Below are positions 41,568 to 48,468 of a DNA stretch of 48,468 nt, piece by piece. Position 1 is the first letter of the stretch, and each line of letters opens with the position of its first letter. The notes below the pieces were generated by a model. It did no database searches. It had not been told where the DNA came from and saw only the letters and a program-made list of their open reading frames with translations. Source of the DNA: a virus; IMG/VR virus record IMGVR_UViG_3300020477_000045, positions 1 to 48,468 of that record, one strand, 5' to 3'. The translations under genes were made by a program, and so were the position numbers.

Positions 41568-42842
41568 CTAATCACCAAGTTTTGCCCTATCACGTTTTAA
41601 TTTTTCTATCTGAACAATTATAGGGTTCATTTCTGCGGCTATAGTACCTTGGCTATACATACCACCTGGAACTGATCTTGTTTCCATGGTAGATTGATCA
41701 ATTAACTCATTAAGTCTATCCATTTCAGCTTTTATCGATTGAGCTCTATCACCTTTAATACCTTCTCTAGACTTCCAATATTTCCATCGATCCTTAAGCG
41801 GAGCTAATTGTTCTTTGTATTCTTTTCTTTGATTAAACATTTCCTCTCTAGCATCTCTCATTGGGATTAATAGTTGCTCTTTTTCTTTTATTTCCTTACT
41901 AAGTTGATCTACCTGAGATTGTATAAGCTTTTTATCTTCTTCACCTAAATAATCTATAGACTGCATAACATCTTGACCTGTTGCATACTTAGATGTCTGA
42001 ACCGTTAGAGGTTTTTTATCTCCCTCAATCTCGATAAGACTACCATCATCACCTAATTTAAATTGACCTTCAATAAGGTCTGCTAAATTACCTGCGTCTT
42101 GATTATTTAAAGCTTCATCCATCAATCTTTTAGCTTCTTCTGTATTATAACCTTGCTTTAAAGGCTCTATTCTAATATCTCTACCAGCTTCTATATTATA
42201 ATCACCTTCCATCATCTCTGAGAACTCAGCTGCTATATTATTTAACACTTCATAACCTTGATAAACACCTCTAAAAGGTTCTAAGCTCATCTTCTCTTTG
42301 CTCTCATCTCCAAGATTTATCATACCAGATGATATAAAAGGTAATAAATTAACAGGTATATTATTTCCTTCTTTGTCATAAGGTCTAAGAACCTCATTAT
42401 AATAATCGTATTCTGAGTATGCTTGTCTTGCTAGTTTAGATGCTAATAAGGCTCCTTCTTTTTTAGTAGCTGGTTTTTGATATAATACCATCATAGTATG
42501 TATATCGTTAATCTGGGCATCTGAAAAACCTAAACCTTTTTCTCCCATTTTCTTCGCATCTATTTCAACTTCACCATCTTCTTTAATTTCTATATAAGGC
42601 AATCTTAAAAACTTGGTATATATTTGACTTTGATAGTCACCAATTTGTTCTTGTGTAGCTGTTCTGCTTGTTTGCAAACCTCTCCACATATCTTCTCTAC
42701 GTCTAGATTCTTTTCTAAAATCCATCTGAGCTTGGCTTTCAAGCATTTGTAAAGCCATATTCATATCAGCTGTCTTAGATTGTCTATCAATCCTTAAAGA
42801 CTCTAAATAAGCTGATAATACATCGTTTGCTAATCCCGGCAT
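41568..42842 (-). CDS. Internal virion/tail protein, coiled-coil rich
   Basis: 424 residues. The N-terminus (MPGLANDVLSAYLESLRIDR) is followed by a long helical region. A strong heptad coiled coil occurs near 300-360 (LIQSQVDQLSKEIKEKEQLL onward), and a second helical segment ends the protein. It lies upstream of the giant gene in the same operon. The probable role is part of the ejection complex or a chaperone-like partner for the giant protein. No enzymatic motif is seen. Confidence 0.7.
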   Translation of the reverse strand: MPGLANDVLSAYLESLRIDRQSKTADMNMALQMLESQAQMDFRKESRRREDMWRGLQTSRTATQEQIGDYQSQIYTKFLRLPYIEIKEDGEVEIDAKKMGEKGLGFSDAQINDIHTMMVLYQKPATKKEGALLASKLARQAYSEYDYYNEVLRPYDKEGNNIPVNLLPFISSGMINLGDESKEKMSLEPFRGVYQGYEVLNNIAAEFSEMMEGDYNIEAGRDIRIEPLKQGYNTEEAKRLMDEALNNQDAGNLADLIEGQFKLGDDGSLIEIEGDKKPLTVQTSKYATGQDVMQSIDYLGEEDKKLIQSQVDQLSKEIKEKEQLLIPMRDAREEMFNQRKEYKEQLAPLKDRWKYWKSREGIKGDRAQSIKAEMDRLNELIDQSTMETRSVPGGMYSQGTIAAEMNPIIVQIEKLKRDRAKLGD

Positions 42843-42851
42843 AATAATCTC

Positions 42852-43460
42852 CTAACTGAACATGCTCCTAAAAGCTCCGCCCCAACCTGTTTTCTTCTTT
42901 TGCTCTCTCCTTGCATCTTGAAGTTGGCGTATTTGCATATCTACTTCTGCTACCCCTTTAGAATGTTGATCTTCTAATCTTTCGATCTCTTGACCATATT
43001 TATCAACCATACCTTCATATGAAACATCATGAGCCCTTCTTATCTTAGATTCAACTCTATCTTCCCCTGTGTATCCGGGACCGACTGTAGCGAACCCAGT
43101 TTTAGCTTTAACATTTTCAACTCCTCTAAAAGCATCATACAAAGAACTTCCAGTTCCATATGCTAAATTTGTAACTGAGGTATCATATCTATCTTCAGCT
43201 ATATCGAGGTTCTGTTGGTGTAAATTTACTAAATCTTGCTTTGAAGCTTGAGCATCAGATATTTGATTGTCTATAATTCCAATTTGCTCCCAAGCCTGTT
43301 TTGCCGACCCTATTGCTTGAATCCCACCAGTTAATAAGCCAAGACCCATAGTAACAGGACCTCCTGCTAAACCTCCAAGACCAGCAAGCTGACTAATACC
43401 TGAATTTCCAGCTGCCTGCATTAAGCTATCCATTTTATTTACACTACTTATTAAGCTCAT
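42852..43460 (-). CDS. Internal virion protein with glycine zipper, probable
   Basis: 202 residues. The first 60 residues contain a glycine-rich hydrophobic stretch (ISQLAGLGGLAGGPVTMGLG, LLTGGIQAIGSA), as in ejected proteins that insert in membranes. The rest is helical and charged (RIRRAHDVSYEGMVDKYGQE-like). Located between two virion genes, so a role in the DNA-ejection channel is inferred. Confidence 0.7.
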   Translation of the reverse strand: MSLISSVNKMDSLMQAAGNSGISQLAGLGGLAGGPVTMGLGLLTGGIQAIGSAKQAWEQIGIIDNQISDAQASKQDLVNLHQQNLDIAEDRYDTSVTNLAYGTGSSLYDAFRGVENVKAKTGFATVGPGYTGEDRVESKIRRAHDVSYEGMVDKYGQEIERLEDQHSKGVAEVDMQIRQLQDARREQKKKTGWGGAFRSMFS

Positions 43461-43468
43461 AACTTCTC

Positions 43469-45262
43469 CTATGGAATATAATTTTGACTTCCACCTTTGT
43501 AAGCAGGTTTCTTATGGGGATCAAAAGATGGATCATCAAGACCTTCAAATAGTTGAGGATTTTCTGAAACATAGTCTGCTTGAGACACTAATAAATTTCC
43601 ACCCATAAATGATTCGGCAACACCTTCTTGACTCTCCATAGGTTTATAACTGTAACCTTTTGATGTCATCTTGTCTTTTTGAAAACCTAAAAACATTTTA
43701 GCTACTTGTCTAACTAGGTTTGGTTTATCATAAAAATCTGCATAATCACCATGAGATTTAATAACGTTATCAACAATCTTGCTTTGCTTACTGTCTAAAT
43801 TATCTAACATCTTAGTTAATCTTCCCCTACCCATCTTTCCACTTTCAGCAGCTGTTACAATATCTAAAACACCTTTTCTTCCTTGTTGCCAAGCTAGATA
43901 CCTAGTCGCTTTTTCATCTAATCCATGACTATCCATCATTTGAAATACATTAATTTTTCCATCCTTCTTACCTACAAATTGATAATCACTTTCAAGCTCG
44001 TAACTTCCAAAATCAGATGTGAGTTCAGATGTTTTCTTTAAGTAAAAGTCTGAGACTTGTTTCATATCTGATATATCAACACCAGCTGCTTCAGCTTCTG
44101 TCTTCATAGCCTTTATTTGAAGTGGGTTATCTTTAGCGTCTTTATCTGTTCCCCAACTGGATTCCATTCCCATAGCTAGAGATACTTCACCAGCAACTTT
44201 AGGATCAGGGTATAATGAATGTATTTGTTTCTTAACATCGTCAACACTTGCAGTTTCTAAAGAAAAAGTATCAGGTTCAGACAAAGCATCAACTATAGAA
44301 CCTTCAGGGTCACCAGCTGCTTCAGGACCTAGAGGGTCTTCCTCAAGTATTCCCATTTGTTTTTTAGCTAATTTAGTAGCGGCACTATCAACTTCCATAG
44401 CTTTTGAATCTTCTAAGAGTTGTTCCTTCGTTAATCCCATTTCTTCAGCTGCTTCACCAAGGTCATCAGTTATATTTTGATCTCTCTGTTCTGAAAAATC
44501 ACTTAAAGATTCTTCTGTGATACTCATATCTGGTTCATCAAAATTAGTTAACGATTCTTCAATTACTTCATTATCTACTTTTTCAGCTTCAGGTTTAAAA
44601 GCATCAGATGGGTCATCATATTGACCAGCGTACTCTGATTCTTGAACTGGATCAGGACCTGGTAAATCGTCTTCTACTTTAGGAGCTTCATCTGGTTTAG
44701 ATAGACCAGCTTTAGATAAGACACCACTTAGTTTTTCACCAACAATATCTTTTAAATCTCCCATTCTTTCTTTAAAAGATTCATCGCCTTGTATTCTACC
44801 TTCATATTCTTTAAACGAATCATGAACAAAAGAGCCTTCAGGAGCCTTATCATATCTAGTTTCCATGCCCATCATTGTTTTCTTTCCTAGAGCATGCATA
44901 ACTGAATCAGTTAATTGAACACCTGATTCTTTATCAAAATAAGTCTTTCTAACTTTAGGGTCTAAACCTAAAACAGCTCCCACACTTCCTAAAGGTTGAT
45001 ACTCTTCAGATTTAGTTGCTATACCTTCTAGGTTTCCAGCTGCATCTTTAAATGCTTCAAATTCTGAAGCTTTCTTCTTTTCTTTTAAAATATTACCAAC
45101 ATCCATAACAGCTTTAGACACGCCAGACCATAAATCTTGTCTTTCAGAATAATCTTGAGCAGATTGTTGTCTATCTAAATCTCCGTATTGAATGCTTTGT
45201 TGGTTGCCTAAAAATGATTTTCTAGTTTCCGCTCTAGCTTTATATTTGCCTATGTCTGCCAT
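43469..45262 (-). CDS. Virion protein with transglycosylase-like C-terminus
   Basis: 597 residues. The N-terminal 340 residues are charged, acidic and probably disordered. Residues about 350-520 look like a lysozyme-fold (SLT) domain: catalytic-type Glu367-Ser368 in AMGMESSWGTD, NPLQI at 379-383, and YLAWQQG at 455-461 in place of AYNxG. It would cut peptidoglycan locally during ejection. The missing Asn in AYNxG makes activity less certain. It is the only murein-cutting candidate in the window. Confidence 0.7.
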   Translation of the reverse strand: MADIGKYKARAETRKSFLGNQQSIQYGDLDRQQSAQDYSERQDLWSGVSKAVMDVGNILKEKKKASEFEAFKDAAGNLEGIATKSEEYQPLGSVGAVLGLDPKVRKTYFDKESGVQLTDSVMHALGKKTMMGMETRYDKAPEGSFVHDSFKEYEGRIQGDESFKERMGDLKDIVGEKLSGVLSKAGLSKPDEAPKVEDDLPGPDPVQESEYAGQYDDPSDAFKPEAEKVDNEVIEESLTNFDEPDMSITEESLSDFSEQRDQNITDDLGEAAEEMGLTKEQLLEDSKAMEVDSAATKLAKKQMGILEEDPLGPEAAGDPEGSIVDALSEPDTFSLETASVDDVKKQIHSLYPDPKVAGEVSLAMGMESSWGTDKDAKDNPLQIKAMKTEAEAAGVDISDMKQVSDFYLKKTSELTSDFGSYELESDYQFVGKKDGKINVFQMMDSHGLDEKATRYLAWQQGRKGVLDIVTAAESGKMGRGRLTKMLDNLDSKQSKIVDNVIKSHGDYADFYDKPNLVRQVAKMFLGFQKDKMTSKGYSYKPMESQEGVAESFMGGNLLVSQADYVSENPQLFEGLDDPSFDPHKKPAYKGGSQNYIP

Positions 45263-45307
45263 TTTTTATCTCAATTTACTAAATGTTCACGAATATATCT
45301 ACTAATT

Positions 45308-45493
45308 TTATGTTACTTTTGTATAAACTTTCTTATAGATTGTTCTGTTATGCAATAAGTACTCAACTAATCCTTCTTTTGTCAACCTGTATTCAGGGAC
45401 ACCATCGGTTAAATCATTAAATGTAGGCTCACCCTTTTGAACTCCGCTTCTAGGCGACTTCTTATGTGTTAAATTTCTTACTTCTCTATCCAC
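45308..45493 (-). CDS. Small tail protein
   Basis: 61 residues: a basic N-terminus (MDREVRNLTHKKSPRSGVQK) then PTFNDLTDGVPEYRLTKEGL and a final VEYLLHNRTIYKKVY. The 'LxDGVPEYRxxxxGLVxYLxxNxxIYKK' layout matches a small tail protein seen near tail genes of podovirus-like phages. It starts on the stop of the 828-residue gene. Confidence 0.65.
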   Translation of the reverse strand: MDREVRNLTHKKSPRSGVQKGEPTFNDLTDGVPEYRLTKEGLVEYLLHNRTIYKKVYTKVT

Positions 45494-47979
45494 TATTTAA
45501 CTGGCTTTCCTCTATATACTATAGAAATATCATTTATCTCAAAAGCTGAATCAATAGACCCTGCTATTTTTAACCTAATAGAATAACAATCGTTTGCATC
45601 TTTATCCAACTTAAATTCACCTCTAGTCCAATCTGATTTACCTGTTTCAAATGATCCATCTACTACAGCTGTTGATACAGATGTACTTCCATTTATACCA
45701 TATGTTAATGAAGGAACGTTAGAACCTCCAGATTTGTAAGTAACATATATTTTATATATTCTCTTACGCTGAGCTGGTTGTCCAAAATCCATGTCTGGAG
45801 TTATATATTTAAATACTGTTGAAGCAAAACTACTATCACTCCATTTAGATATTGTCCCAGTTGTTCCATGAGCTATTACTAAATCTCCATTCCAATCATT
45901 TATAAAATTACTCTTAACTGTACTATCTGGAAACTTTGAGTCACCTAATACCCATGATTTAGTTATTATATCATAAACATAGACATCCCCCACAGCGTTG
46001 TTTAAACAGGTCTTTAAGACGATTATTTGACGTTTCTTAGGTAAGTATCCAATAATACTATCATCTGTTATAAAAGACTGCCATTCGCTTTCTTTTATAA
46101 CTCTCAATGCTCCTCTTTCTAAAAGGTTTGAAACTGATCTGCCATCATATAAAAAGCATCCATTTTCATTTACCCAAGCTATACCCATATCTGTTTTACA
46201 AGAAGCTGCTGGGTGTTTTATTCCTTTAAAATCATAAGTACCTTCCATAAACTCAACATTCTGAGATATATTAATTATATGCAATTTATCTTTTTTAAAC
46301 TGCAATATTCTATCTGCGTATTCTTCTAGCTTAACTATTACATCCCCATCTCTAACTGAGCATTCTATTAAATTTGTAGATGGAAACACATCGAATTGAT
46401 TGGGAGGTGATTTTAGCATAGCATCAGCCATGTTTTCTTTTGTTCCATCACTTCTCCACACCTGTAAGTTTGCTATATATGCTTTTCTATTAGCAACAAC
46501 ACCTGTTTTAAACTTAGCTGAAGTAAACTCAACTTTATCGCTATAACCATTGTGAACCTCAAAAGAATCTATAAGATTTGGTGATGATGTATTGTCTTCA
46601 TCTATTAAAACATAATACTCATCTATTTGAGCTATGTATTTTATATCAAACTCATTACCACCGTGAGTCATTTTAGCTTTGCCTTTTGCAAAGTCTACTT
46701 CTATCTGTCTATACCAGCTTTTATCAGTAACTTTTTTACCAGATTTCCTTGTGTAAAAATTTATACCAGTAACTCTTTTATTCCATTCATCTGAATATTT
46801 CCAAAGTATCTTTATAGAAGGCGATTTATCACTTGCAAAATTTGAATAAGTATTGTTATCAGTCGTATTTCTCATAACTTGAACAGCACTTTCTTGAATC
46901 TCATCATAAACAAAGCTTACACCAAAGTTCCAACCATTATTATCCCATAAATCAGCGCTTGTATTTGATTTTTCTTCTATTTCACATATTACATTCATAT
47001 CTTTAGCAGCTGCGTGAGTTGAACCTGCCCATGAGCCTGATTGGAATTTTGCTTGATTCAATCCAAAATGCGCACCTGAAGCTTTATTACCATTTTTAGA
47101 AGTGTTTTCTAATTTTACTAACATTCCCTGAGAGTTTGTATTAGTAGATATATCTATTTCATCATCTCCGCTAGACGGGAATGTAAATGTATATTCTTTT
47201 ATTATCTCTTGATCCCATCCTTGAACCTCTTCATGAATATCAATGGTATGATTAGTTCCGTTAAAATTATTACTTGTACCAGCGCCTACTCTAAGAGTTC
47301 CTTTAAAAACTACATGGGGAGCCTGATTATCACCTGAGCTAGAACCTGTAGGTTGAGCTGGTGTTTTATACTTTACTTTAATAACTGAATTAACAACATT
47401 GTTTGAAGTTAAAGTGTTATTAAGATCATCATTATTATAAAACTGGCTTTTAGTAGTATCGCCTGAAATATTATATGTTTTTGTCTGGCTAATAGTGAGA
47501 GCTGTTGATGTTACAGTAGTTGTATACTCACTATCTACAGGTTTTTTTAAGTTTTGTTGCTCATTTATCCATCTATTAATATTGTATGATTTACCAGAAT
47601 TGCCAAATAAAGTTCTATCTACATATCCATACCATTGGTTATCATTTGAACCTCCAAAATTTGAATCACTTATTCTAACAGAACCATCAACAGAATAAAA
47701 GGCTGGTTTATAATTATTAGACTGTCCTATACTTAAAAATCTATCTCCCCAAGTGTCTTCACTTTTACTGTATAAATATCCACTAGGGTTGTCAGTAGCA
47801 TCATCAGATAATATTAAATAATCATCGCCAGTTTGAGCGCAATTCTCAGATATATGTAATTCATCAACATCAAAAGTTACATCACTACCACCAATAACGT
47901 TTCCCTTAACATTAAGATTTGTATCTGTAGTTTTATAACCACTACCTCTTTTAGTTATTGCTATATTTACTTCTGACAT
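45493..47979 (-). CDS. Tail-hub/stabilisation protein, C-terminal part
   Basis: 828 residues of repetitive beta sequence. The C-terminal third has the propeller-like blades of phage stabilisation proteins (GIAWVNENGCFLYDGRSVSN, DVYVYDIITKSWVLGDSKFP). The N-terminus (RGSGYKTTDTNLNVKGN, GGSDVTFDVDELHI) continues, in the same frame, the end of the upstream 121-residue gene; only TAA, TAT, GGA, TAG and ATC separate the two. Relatives appear to be single proteins, so this looks like a split hub gene. The ATG has only a weak ribosome site (GGAT). Confidence 0.7.
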   Translation of the reverse strand: MSEVNIAITKRGSGYKTTDTNLNVKGNVIGGSDVTFDVDELHISENCAQTGDDYLILSDDATDNPSGYLYSKSEDTWGDRFLSIGQSNNYKPAFYSVDGSVRISDSNFGGSNDNQWYGYVDRTLFGNSGKSYNINRWINEQQNLKKPVDSEYTTTVTSTALTISQTKTYNISGDTTKSQFYNNDDLNNTLTSNNVVNSVIKVKYKTPAQPTGSSSGDNQAPHVVFKGTLRVGAGTSNNFNGTNHTIDIHEEVQGWDQEIIKEYTFTFPSSGDDEIDISTNTNSQGMLVKLENTSKNGNKASGAHFGLNQAKFQSGSWAGSTHAAAKDMNVICEIEEKSNTSADLWDNNGWNFGVSFVYDEIQESAVQVMRNTTDNNTYSNFASDKSPSIKILWKYSDEWNKRVTGINFYTRKSGKKVTDKSWYRQIEVDFAKGKAKMTHGGNEFDIKYIAQIDEYYVLIDEDNTSSPNLIDSFEVHNGYSDKVEFTSAKFKTGVVANRKAYIANLQVWRSDGTKENMADAMLKSPPNQFDVFPSTNLIECSVRDGDVIVKLEEYADRILQFKKDKLHIINISQNVEFMEGTYDFKGIKHPAASCKTDMGIAWVNENGCFLYDGRSVSNLLERGALRVIKESEWQSFITDDSIIGYLPKKRQIIVLKTCLNNAVGDVYVYDIITKSWVLGDSKFPDSTVKSNFINDWNGDLVIAHGTTGTISKWSDSSFASTVFKYITPDMDFGQPAQRKRIYKIYVTYKSGGSNVPSLTYGINGSTSVSTAVVDGSFETGKSDWTRGEFKLDKDANDCYSIRLKIAGSIDSAFEINDISIVYRGKPVK

Positions 47980-47991
47980 GATCTATCCATA

Positions 47992-48357
47992 TTAACTAGA
48001 AACTATCGTTACATCAGCCTCAGCCCCTGTACCACTTCCACCATTTATAGGTACATTATAAAAGAAGCCTAGAGTATTGTTCCCTGGGTCAGATATATTT
48101 TTAACAGATTTTAATCCACCACCAGCAGCTCCAACTCTATCATGTGAAAAATAAAATAACCCATAACCACCCTGTATAGTCGATGACCTTGCGGGAGCAT
48201 CATGAGCTATGATACTCCCCATAGGTCTTAGTTTTCCAACTTGATCAACCATAACATCCATACATTCAGACATTTCTCCATCTGATAAGTCACGTGGATC
48301 ACTGTTGGTATTTAATCCATTATGAAATGCAACAATCTTGTATATCTGTTTAGGCAT
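47992..48357 (-). CDS. Tail-hub/stabilisation protein, N-terminal part
   Basis: 121 residues. The opening has FHNGLNTNSDPRDLSDGEMS and ECMDVMVDQVGKLRPMGSI, the usual N-terminus of podovirus-type stabilisation or hub proteins, followed by GYGLFYFSHDR. It ends GSGTGAEADVTIVSS at TAA in the middle of what reads as a continuous beta domain carried on by the 828-residue gene. It starts on the stop of the 32-residue gene. Could be a free N-terminal subunit or an interrupted gene. Confidence 0.7.
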   Translation of the reverse strand: MPKQIYKIVAFHNGLNTNSDPRDLSDGEMSECMDVMVDQVGKLRPMGSIIAHDAPARSSTIQGGYGLFYFSHDRVGAAGGGLKSVKNISDPGNNTLGFFYNVPINGGSGTGAEADVTIVSS

Positions 48358-48455
48358 TATTTACTATTCTTTGATTTATTAGCTTTTTTCTTGGATTTGC
48401 CTTTCTTTTTAGGTCTTCCACGTTTTTTTCCATATGTTCCTACTCCGCTTGGCAT
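48357..48455 (-). CDS. Very small basic protein at the right edge
   Basis: 32 residues: MPSGVGTYGKKRGRPKKKGK then SKKKANKSKNSK. Very basic, with an AT-hook-like GRPKKK core. GAGGG stands 7 bases before the ATG, and its stop overlaps the 121-residue gene start (TAATG). Such small basic proteins are common upstream of the hub gene in related phages. A TAG directly precedes the ATG, which would end the fibre gene if the molecule is circular. Confidence 0.65.
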   Translation of the reverse strand: MPSGVGTYGKKRGRPKKKGKSKKKANKSKNSK

Positions 48456-48468
48456 CTACTTACCCTCA

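Noticed and set aside
1-48468. Temperate lifestyle
   Set aside because: No integrase, repressor or attachment site recognised; absence of evidence only.

Overview
The window reads as one small, tightly packed, AT-rich tailed-phage genome. It carries a terminase, a P22-type portal, scaffold, capsid, fibres, ejected internal proteins, and no integrase or repressor. Purine-rich ribosome binding sites (AAAGGAG type) stand before most genes, and one gene product has a bacterial lipobox. This points to a Shine-Dalgarno-using, probably Gram-negative host. Gene content and short signature motifs resemble podovirus-like phages of aquatic bacteria; that is inference from family patterns, not a database result.

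Layout. (1) 1-15291, minus strand: late genes read leftwards from about 15.3 kb. They are a small leader gene, a probable small terminase, a zinc-ribbon metallophosphoesterase, small proteins with a candidate spanin pair, terL, portal, scaffold, major capsid, head-tail connectors, and fibre/appendage genes, the last of which runs off base 1. (2) 15292-15603: divergent, geneless control region, with a C-rich tract, AT palindromes, a GC-alternating run and a plausible sigma70-like promoter. (3) 15604-30300, plus strand: early genes. Most are small unknowns, many zinc-binding, followed by recombination and replication functions: a Cas4-like nuclease, an ERF annealing protein, a DUF932 protein, a DNA adenine methylase, a DnaB-type helicase and a RuvC-like resolvase. 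No DNA polymerase or primase is recognisable. Unusually, this block also holds several 70-200 nt intergenic elements with good RNA folding potential. (4) 30290-48455, minus strand: second half of the late genes. They are a tail-hub pair, a transglycosylase-like virion protein, internal virion proteins, a giant 2837-residue protein and a 916-residue protein.

The fibre gene that leaves at base 1 stays open if joined to base 48468. It then ends at a stop codon abutting the start of the 32-residue gene at 48455. The window is therefore plausibly a complete circular (or circularly permuted) genome with a single late operon of about 33 kb.

The most interesting element is the 2837-residue protein. 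Residues 1938-1947 contain a GDYDADK motif of the DxDxD type. It is preceded by an R-x-P segment and, about 350 residues upstream, by a lysine-bearing segment. This is the arrangement of two-barrel (double-psi beta-barrel) RNA polymerases such as QDE-1, YonO and the virion RNA polymerase of crAss-like phages. I infer a virion-packaged RNA polymerase ejected with the DNA, with the neighbouring internal proteins forming the ejection apparatus. Other points for a second look are the set of structured intergenic RNAs, a tail-hub gene split in frame by two stop codons, and a five-fold QEA-repeat protein in the connector region.
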